DNA of 55,123 nt from contig SIBH01000002.1 of the NCBI GenBank assembly GCA_009695285.1, positions 1 through 55,123 on the forward strand, given 5' to 3'. Below, in pieces: positions 49,808 through 55,123 of the stretch (its first letter is position 1; every line of letters starts with the position of its first letter). The position numbers and the translations under genes were made by a program. The stretch comes from Pedosphaera sp. Lineage in GTDB: Bacteria > Verrucomicrobiota > Verrucomicrobiia > Limisphaerales > SIBH01. Below the pieces are notes generated by a model. It searched no databases. It was not told the origin of the DNA and worked only from the letters and a program-made list of their open reading frames with translations.

Positions 49808-50635
49808 ATGGCTGACAAGAAATTTAATCCGCTGCCTGGATTCGGCCTGACGCTGGGGTTCACCCTGTTTTACCTGAGCGTCATCGTCCTCATTCCCATC
49901 GCGGCGTTGTTTCTCAAATCGTTCAGCCTTTCCTGGCGGGAATTTTTGGATCTGGCCACCAACGCCCGTGCGCTCGCCGCCTACAAGCTCACCTTTGGCG
50001 CCTCCGCCATTGCGGCCCTGGCCAACGCCGTCTTCGGCACCCTCCTCGCGTGGGTGCTGGTGCGCTATGATTTTCCCGGACGCCGCTTCATCGACGCGCT
50101 GGTGGATTTTCCGTTTGCGCTACCCACCGCCGTGGCCGGCCTGACCCTCGCCAGCCTCTTCGCGGAGAACGGCTGGCTCGGACAATTTCTCGTGCCCTAC
50201 GGCATCAAGGGGGCGTTCACGCCGCTGGGCGTGGTGCTCGCGCTCACCTTTGTCGGCATGCCGTTCGTCGTGCGCACGCTCCAACCGGTGCTGGAAAATT
50301 TCGACCGCGGCGTCGAGGAGGCGGCGGCCACGCTGGGCGCGGGGCGCTGGCGGACGTTTCTCCGCATCATCGCGCCGACTCTGTTGCCGACCATCATCAC
50401 CGGGTTTGCGCTGGCCTTTGCGCGGGCCATCGGCGAGTACGGCTCGATTGTTTTCATCTCCGGCAACATGCCGTTCCAGACGGAGATCGCCCCAACGTTG
50501 ATCGTCATGCGGTTGGAGTCGTACGATTACACCGGGGCGATGGCGCTGGCGATTGTGCTCATGCTTTTCTCGTTCGTTCTGCTGGCGGCGATCAACTGGC
50601 TGGAAAATTGGGCCGGCAAATTCACCAAGCAATGA
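49808..50635 (+). CDS. cysT: Sulfate ABC transporter permease CysT (CysU)
   Basis: A 275-residue inner-membrane permease with six predicted helices. It shows the family opening PLPGFGLTLGFTLFYLSVIVLIP, the central DFPFALPTAVAGLTL, and the EAA loop that contacts CysA (EEAAATLGAGRWRTFLRIIAPTLLP), followed by GFALAFARAIGEYGSIVFISGN. The ATG at 49808 is 76 bases after sbp; a GTG nine bases earlier is an alternative. Its stop overlaps the cysW start in ATGA (50632-50635), implying coupled translation. Confidence 0.95.
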   Translation: MADKKFNPLPGFGLTLGFTLFYLSVIVLIPIAALFLKSFSLSWREFLDLATNARALAAYKLTFGASAIAALANAVFGTLLAWVLVRYDFPGRRFIDALVDFPFALPTAVAGLTLASLFAENGWLGQFLVPYGIKGAFTPLGVVLALTFVGMPFVVRTLQPVLENFDRGVEEAAATLGAGRWRTFLRIIAPTLLPTIITGFALAFARAIGEYGSIVFISGNMPFQTEIAPTLIVMRLESYDYTGAMALAIVLMLFSFVLLAAINWLENWAGKFTKQ

Positions 50636-51531
50636 CTGCTTCCACCCAACGACGCGAACGCACGGCGGCCTCCACCCGGAGCACGCAGGAATCGCCTTTC
50701 GTAAAATGGACGCTCATCGGCGTGGCCATGCTCTTCGCCGGCGTGTTCCTCCTGCTGCCGCTGCTCAACGTCTTCGTGCAAGCCTTTTCCGCCGGTTGGG
50801 CCGGCTACTGGGGCGCGCTGACCGATGAGGACACTTTCTCCGCGATCAAGCTCACGCTCATCATCGCGGCCATCAGCGTGCCGTTGAACGTCGTCTTCGG
50901 ACTGGCCGCGTCCTGGTGCATCGCCAAGTTCGACTTTCGCGGCAAGGCGATGCTGCTCACCTTCATTGACCTGCCGTTTGCCATCTCGCCGGTCGTGTCC
51001 GGGCTGATGATCGTGCTGTTGTTCGGGGCGCAGGGCTACGCCGGCGAATGGCTCCAGGCGCACGACATCAAGATCATCTTCGCGCTGCCCGGCATGGTCA
51101 TCGCCACCATCTTCGTGACCTTTCCCTTCGTCGCGCGCGAACTGATCCCGGTGATGCAGGCCACCGGCTCAGATCAGGAACAGGCCGCGCTCACCCTCGG
51201 CGCGAGCGGTTGGCAGACCTTCTGGCACGTCACGCTACCCTCGGTGAAAACGGGCCTGCTCTACGGCATCATTCTTTGCAACGCCCGCGCGATGGGCGAA
51301 TTCGGCGCCGTCTCCGTCGTCAGCGGCCACATCACTGGGTTGACCGACACCATTCCGTTGCGCGTGGAGAAGCTCTACCATGAGTTCAACCCCGCCGCCC
51401 CGTTCGCCGTGGCCAGCCTGCTGGCCGTGCTCGCGCTGGTCACGCTGGCCTTGAAAACATTTTTGGAATGGCGCGAGCACCGGCGGCTCGAACTCGCGCC
51501 ACCACCGGAAAATCTCCCCCCGCCCGCATGA
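50632..51531 (+). CDS. cysW: Sulfate ABC transporter permease CysW
   Basis: A 299-residue permease pairing with CysT. It begins at the ATGA overlap with cysT, has a roughly 30-residue polar N-terminal tail, six hydrophobic helices (first WTLIGVAMLFAGVFLLLPLL), the DLPFAISPVVSGLM segment, the EAA loop EQAALTLGASGWQTFWHVTLP and NARAMGEFGAVSVVSGHI. The C-terminal TFLEWREHRRLE is typical. Its stop overlaps the cysA start, again by ATGA (51528-51531). Confidence 0.96.
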   Translation: MTASTQRRERTAASTRSTQESPFVKWTLIGVAMLFAGVFLLLPLLNVFVQAFSAGWAGYWGALTDEDTFSAIKLTLIIAAISVPLNVVFGLAASWCIAKFDFRGKAMLLTFIDLPFAISPVVSGLMIVLLFGAQGYAGEWLQAHDIKIIFALPGMVIATIFVTFPFVARELIPVMQATGSDQEQAALTLGASGWQTFWHVTLPSVKTGLLYGIILCNARAMGEFGAVSVVSGHITGLTDTIPLRVEKLYHEFNPAAPFAVASLLAVLALVTLALKTFLEWREHRRLELAPPPENLPPPA

Positions 51532-52631
51532 GCATCGAACTAAAGAACGTCTCGAAAAAATTCGGCGGAGTTTCCGCCGTCCACGAGGTCAGCTTCTCGG
51601 TCAACGACGGCGAGTTGGTCGCGCTCCTCGGCCCCAGCGGCTGCGGCAAGACCACCGTGCTCCGTATGATCTCCGGCCTCGAACTGCCCACCGGCGGCGA
51701 CCTCTTCGTGCGCGGCGTGCGCGTGAACGACATTCCCGTCCAGCAGCGCAACATCGGCTTCGTCTTCCAGAGCTACGCGCTCTTCAAGAATATGACCGTG
51801 TTCAAGAACATCGCCTTCGGCCTCAAGATCAAAAAGTGGAAGCAGGCCGACATCGCAGCGCGGGTCGCCGAGCTGCTCACCCTGCTCGGCCTTGAAGGAT
51901 TTGAAAATCGCTACCCGCATCAGCTCTCCGGCGGTCAGCGCCAGCGCGTGGCCATCGCCCGCGCCCTGGCCCCCAAGCCCAGCGTGCTCCTGCTCGACGA
52001 GCCGTTCGGCGCGGTCGATGCCAAGATCCGCCAAGAGCTGCGCGAATGGCTCGTGCATCTCCATCACGATCTCAAAGTCACCACGCTCTTCGTCACGCAC
52101 GATCAGGAGGAGGCGATGGAGGTCTCCAACCGCATCGTCATCTTTTCGCGCGGCCACCTCGAACAGGTCGGCACGCCCCGCGAAGTATACGAGCAGCCCG
52201 TCAACGAGTTTGTCGCCCGTTTCATCGGCGTGATGAACGTCCTCGAACTCGAGGTGCGGGGTGGGATCGCCCGCGCCCACGAGCTGGAATTCCCCAACCA
52301 CGGCCTGCCGGACGGCCAGCGGCTCCGCATCGGCTTTCGTCCCTACGCCGTGCAAATTTCCACCAACCTCAAGACCTTTCGCTACCAAGCTGTCCTTCGG
52401 CACACCTATTTCCTCGGCGTCCTCCTGCGCCTCGAGCTGGAACTCCCCAGCGGCCTGACCGTCCGCGCCCGCATGACCAAGGAGGAATTTGCCCACCTCG
52501 GCCTGTCCGACGGCCAGTCCGTCTCCATGCAAATCCGCCAGTATCGCGTCCTCGCCCACGAAGGCGAGGTGCTCCGTCCTGAAGTCGCCACCACCTACGA
52601 CATCCCGGTGAATCTCGGTGAAGGCATCTAA
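51528..52631 (+). CDS. cysA: Sulfate ABC transporter ATP-binding protein CysA
   Basis: The 367-residue ATPase of the importer. Nucleotide-binding domain (1-235): Walker A GPSGCGKTT, Q-loop FVFQSYALF, signature LSGGQRQR, Walker B VLLLDEPFGAVD, and switch His in FVTHDQEEAM. After about residue 240 there is a TOBE-like regulatory domain (RIGFRPYAVQI). The start MSIELKNVSKKFGG at the ATGA overlap with cysW is unambiguous. The next small gene follows after 12 bases and may be part of the operon. Confidence 0.96.
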   Translation: MSIELKNVSKKFGGVSAVHEVSFSVNDGELVALLGPSGCGKTTVLRMISGLELPTGGDLFVRGVRVNDIPVQQRNIGFVFQSYALFKNMTVFKNIAFGLKIKKWKQADIAARVAELLTLLGLEGFENRYPHQLSGGQRQRVAIARALAPKPSVLLLDEPFGAVDAKIRQELREWLVHLHHDLKVTTLFVTHDQEEAMEVSNRIVIFSRGHLEQVGTPREVYEQPVNEFVARFIGVMNVLELEVRGGIARAHELEFPNHGLPDGQRLRIGFRPYAVQISTNLKTFRYQAVLRHTYFLGVLLRLELELPSGLTVRARMTKEEFAHLGLSDGQSVSMQIRQYRVLAHEGEVLRPEVATTYDIPVNLGEGI

Positions 52632-52643
52632 GTCCAACTCGCC

Positions 52644-52985
52644 ATGAAAAATAAATTCATTCTCCCGTTGCTCTCCATCATCCTCGCTTTTTCCGCCATC
52701 CACGCCAGCGGTGCCGGGGAAAAAGCCCCGCTCACGCCCGCCGCCGACGGCTCCGTGCTCCTGCACTCGCGCGACGTGACCATTCACGGCAAGAACGTCC
52801 GCTACGAGCCGCAGACCAACAAAAACACCATCGGCTACGGGACCAAAGTGGAGGACTGGGTGAGATGGGACTTTGAGATCACCAAGCCGGACCGCTACAC
52901 GCTGGCGGTGAAGCCCAAGGTCAAGTCCGGCATGGCCGTGATGGATCTGCGGCAGGTGCTGCTCCGGCCCGTTCCGAAGAATTGA
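52644..52985 (+). CDS. Small secreted protein resembling a shortened sulfatase-associated domain
   Basis: A 113-residue protein with a signal peptide (FILPLLSIILAFSAIHASGA). The mature part reads LLHSRDVTIHGKNVRYEP, NKNTIGYGTKVEDWVRWDFE and KPDRYTLAVKPKVKSGMAVMD-LRQVLLRP. From memory this resembles a module attached to sulfatases and related proteins of planctomycetes and verrucomicrobia. There the W-x-F-x-(I/V)-x-x-P strand and the TLxVKPKxKxGxAVMDLR strand are separated by some 40 residues, so this copy would carry an internal deletion. It lies 12 bases after cysA. Function unknown; association with sulfate uptake is suggested by position only. Confidence 0.6.
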   Translation: MKNKFILPLLSIILAFSAIHASGAGEKAPLTPAADGSVLLHSRDVTIHGKNVRYEPQTNKNTIGYGTKVEDWVRWDFEITKPDRYTLAVKPKVKSGMAVMDLRQVLLRPVPKN

Positions 52986-52999
52986 GTCAGCCGCCTGGG

Positions 53000-53059
53000 G
53001 TTTGGAGTTCCGCCTTCTGGCGGTTCCGCAGCTTGCCGCCTAAAGGCGGAACTCCAAAC
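53000..53059. repeat. Palindromic repeat before glycerate kinase
   Basis: Arms 53000-53023 and 53036-53059 (24 bases, 22 matching when folded), starting GTTTGGAGTTCCGCC, with a 12-base spacer. It begins 15 bases after the previous stop and ends 39 bases before the glycerate kinase start. Confidence 0.88.
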
Positions 53060-53098
53060 GAGAATTTCCAAACAGGCACTCAGACATTTTTCACGCCC

Positions 53099-54232
53099 AT
53101 GAAAGCCATCATCGCGCCGGACAAGTTCAAGGGAACCCTCACCGCCCCGGCGGCTGCCGAGGCCATCCGGCGCGGCTGGGCCGGCGTGCGTCCGCAGGAT
53201 GAACTGGAACTGCTGCCCATGAGCGACGGCGGTGACGGTTTCGGGGAAATCATTGGCGCGCTGCTCGGCGCGTCCACCCAGACGACCAGGACGGTCGATG
53301 CCGCGCACCGGCCCATCGAGGCCCAATGGTGGTGGAGTCCCGAATCGCAGACCGCGATCATCGAGGCGGCCCGCGTGAACGGCCTCGCGCAACTGCGGCC
53401 CGGGAATTTTCATCCATTCGAGCTGGACACGTTCGGTCTAGGCGCGTTGCTCCGGGCGGCGGTGGGGCAGGGGGCGCGCCGCTGCCTCCTCGGCATCGGC
53501 GGCAGCGCGACGAACGACGGCGGCCTCGGCCTGGCGCGGGCGCTCGGTTGGAATTTCTTCAACACGCACGGCCAGCGCATCGAACGCTGGACCGAACTGC
53601 ACACGCTCTCGGAAGTGCACCCGCCAGAGCGGATCGAGTGGTTCGAGGAAATGATCGTCGCCGTGGATGTGCAGAACCTGCTGCTCGGCGCGGGCGGCTG
53701 CACCCGCGTCTATGGGCCACAAAAAGGTTTGCGCGCGGAAGATTTTGAATTTGCCGAGCGCTGTCTCGGACGGCTGGCGGAGGTGTTCGCCAGGGAATTT
53801 CATCGCGACCCCGCCGCGCGGCCGGGCGCGGGCGCGGCCGGCGGACTGGGCTTTGGTCTGGTGGCTTTCTGCGGCGGAAGAATTGAACCGGGCTTCAGTC
53901 TCTTCGCCCGTTTCTCGCAACTGGCCGAACGCCTGCAGGGCGCGCAGCTCGTCATCACCGGCGAAGGAGCCATCGACGCGCAGACGCTCATGGGCAAGGG
54001 CGTCGGTGAACTGGCGCTGCTCTGCAAAAATTCCGGCGTGCCGTGCCTCGGCCTCGGCGGCGTGGTGTCCGACCCGGAAAGCGCCCGCGAACTTTTTCAC
54101 CAGACCTGCGCGCTCACCCCCGACCTCACCGATTCCGCACAAGCTTTGGCCAGCGCCGCCCATTGGCTGGAGCAGGCCGCCGCCAAGGCCGCGCGCGACT
54201 GGTGTGGCGGTGGGCGTCCTAGCCTGCCGTAG
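53099..54232 (+). CDS. Glycerate kinase (GlxK/GarK type)
   Basis: A 377-residue kinase phosphorylating D-glycerate, usually to 2-phosphoglycerate, in glyoxylate and sugar-acid use. The family pattern is clear: MKAIIAPDKFKGTLTAPAAA, LPMSDGGDGFGEII, GIGGSATNDGGLGLARALG, and later VITGEGAIDAQTLMGKGVGE with GLGGVVSDPESARELF. The frame is open upstream to 52982, but that part is a palindromic repeat; the ATG at 53099 begins exactly at the conserved opening. It is on the same strand as the sulfate operon but separated by the repeat, so it is probably independent. Confidence 0.95.
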   Translation: MKAIIAPDKFKGTLTAPAAAEAIRRGWAGVRPQDELELLPMSDGGDGFGEIIGALLGASTQTTRTVDAAHRPIEAQWWWSPESQTAIIEAARVNGLAQLRPGNFHPFELDTFGLGALLRAAVGQGARRCLLGIGGSATNDGGLGLARALGWNFFNTHGQRIERWTELHTLSEVHPPERIEWFEEMIVAVDVQNLLLGAGGCTRVYGPQKGLRAEDFEFAERCLGRLAEVFAREFHRDPAARPGAGAAGGLGFGLVAFCGGRIEPGFSLFARFSQLAERLQGAQLVITGEGAIDAQTLMGKGVGELALLCKNSGVPCLGLGGVVSDPESARELFHQTCALTPDLTDSAQALASAAHWLEQAAAKAARDWCGGGRPSLP

Positions 54233-54324
54233 AGGGCGCGCGTCCCGCCGCCCGGAAATATCCGGCCGAACTAATTGAGGTTCGTGCCAGTGAGTGGCAC
54301 TACCAGCCGGATGAGTTGCCGCCC

Positions 54325-54397
54325 GACGGAGCGCCGAGCATTGATCGGCTTGGGCGGGAAGATGTCCCTCCTGCCGGGCAATGCCCGGCGCTCCGTC
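54325..54397. repeat. GGAGCGCCG palindromic element before the GbsR-type gene
   Basis: Arms 54325-54349 and 54373-54397 (25 bases, 22 matching when folded), beginning GACGGAGCGCCG and ending CGGCGCTCCGTC, with a 23-base loop. It shares its terminal motif with the element inside the molybdopterin oxidoreductase gene. It occupies much of the 298-base gene-free stretch 54233-54530. Confidence 0.88.
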
Positions 54398-54478
54398 ACA
54401 CGATGGCCCGAGCCTCAATCACAGCCCGCCTCCGTCCGCTTCAATGCTTGGTGCCGGAAAAAATATTATTCCACCCGC

Positions 54479-54506
54479 TTGACACCGGTTTGATTTCTGG
54501 TATTTC
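54479..54506 (+). promoter_or_regulatory. Candidate sigma-70 promoter of the GbsR/MarR gene
   Basis: TTGACA (54479-54484), 16-base spacer, TATTTC (54501-54506). It lies 24 bases before the ATG at 54531, in an AT-rich patch. Confidence 0.5.
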
Positions 54507-54530
54507 AGTTTTAACAGAAACTACGAACAA

Positions 54531-55061
54531 ATGAGCAAGCTCACTCCAGTCCAGCAGAAGTTCATCCTCCATTGGGGCGAGATGGGCCTCAAGTGGGGCA
54601 TCAACCGCACCGTGGCCCAGATCCACGCGCTCCTTTTCATCTCGCCCAAGCCCCTCAACGCCGAGCAAATCTGCGACCTGCTGGACGTGGCCCGGTCCAA
54701 CGTCAGCACCAGCCTGCGCGAGTTGCAAAACTGGAAGATCGTCAAGGTGGTCCATACCATGGGCGACCGCCGCGACCATTTCGAGAGCATGAAGGACGCC
54801 TGGGAAATGTTCCGCGTGGTGCTGGACGAGCGGAAAATGCGCGAGATCGACCCGACCGTGGCGATGCTGCGCGACTGCGTGGCCGAGACCGAGAAGCCCG
54901 GCGCGAAGGACGAATACACCCGCGAGCGACTCGCCTCCCTGCGCGATTTCTTTGTGACGATGAGCGGTTGGTATGACCAGGTGGACCAACTTCCCACCAG
55001 CGGCATCATCAAGTTCGTGAAGATGGGGGACAAGCTCCGGAAGCTGTTCGGCGGCGGCTGA
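54531..55061 (+). CDS. GbsR/MarR family transcriptional regulator
   Basis: A 176-residue winged-helix regulator. MSKLTPVQQKFILHWGEMGLKWGINRTVAQIHALLF is the typical GbsR-type opening. LNAEQICDLLDVARSNVSTSLRELQNWKIV is the recognition helix-turn-helix, and MGDRRDHFESMKDAWEMFRVV the wing and following helix. The C-terminal helices likely dimerise. Members often sense osmolytes or envelope-related signals; the target here is unknown because the next gene is outside the window. It has its own candidate promoter and follows a palindromic repeat. Confidence 0.9.
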   Translation: MSKLTPVQQKFILHWGEMGLKWGINRTVAQIHALLFISPKPLNAEQICDLLDVARSNVSTSLRELQNWKIVKVVHTMGDRRDHFESMKDAWEMFRVVLDERKMREIDPTVAMLRDCVAETEKPGAKDEYTRERLASLRDFFVTMSGWYDQVDQLPTSGIIKFVKMGDKLRKLFGGG

Positions 55062-55123
55062 ATTTTTCTAACCTTGGCTTTCTGTGAATACGGAAATGAC
55101 GAAAACGAACGACGCCACTGGCG

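Overview
The window looks like a chromosomal segment of a free-living, GC-rich Verrucomicrobiota bacterium, most likely of the Pedosphaera/Limisphaerales kind. This is inferred from gene types and repeat style, not from a marker-gene comparison. Pointers are a giant lamin-tail/CotH surface protein, a DUF5722 glycosidase-like protein, a YdjY-type secreted protein, a Tat-exported Gfo/Idh/MocA oxidoreductase, a long-form IspH, and many palindromic or short-unit repeats. Few starts have a clear Shine-Dalgarno sequence. There is no CRISPR array, rRNA, prophage or intact insertion sequence.

Layout. The left edge holds a decayed IS3-type transposase. Positions 237-7252 are on the minus strand: folB with a HAD-NUDIX fusion, a ceramidase-like remnant, a Gfo/Idh/MocA oxidoreductase, gatB, a terpene-cyclase-like toroid protein and a YdjY-like protein. 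Positions 7364-8786 carry three small envelope genes, followed by about 540 bases of repeats. Then come fdhD and a YdeP-type molybdopterin oxidoreductase (minus), and ispH, dgt, a lactonase and a two-domain esterase (plus). tRNA-Lys and tRNA-Glu flank a decayed hybrid histidine kinase. The 2428-residue LTD/CotH protein follows, then a phosphohexomutase and a lone nuoA (minus).

Positions 28542-33818 form a plus-strand cluster: an HdrA-N-like cysteine protein, a dicluster ferredoxin, an inserted GIY-YIG nuclease, a radical SAM enzyme and a DUF116-polyprenyl synthetase fusion. After an EamA transporter (minus) come a SWIM-SNF2 helicase, smc, an alpha-glucan phosphorylase, rlmN and a DUF5722 protein. 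Near the right end an Rrf2-type regulator diverges from a complete sulfate ABC operon (sbp-cysT-cysW-cysA). A sulfatase-associated-like domain protein, glycerate kinase and a GbsR/MarR regulator follow.

The three most interesting points are these. (1) The HAD-NUDIX fusion ends 2 bases before folB and could supply both unassigned steps between dihydroneopterin triphosphate and dihydroneopterin. (2) The HdrA-like/ferredoxin/radical SAM/DUF116-prenyltransferase cluster looks like an uncharacterised Fe-S-dependent isoprenoid pathway. (3) Intergenic-type repeats sit in frame inside conserved genes (the molybdopterin oxidoreductase, phosphohexomutase, rlmN, the SNF2 helicase), and others set or blur gene starts.
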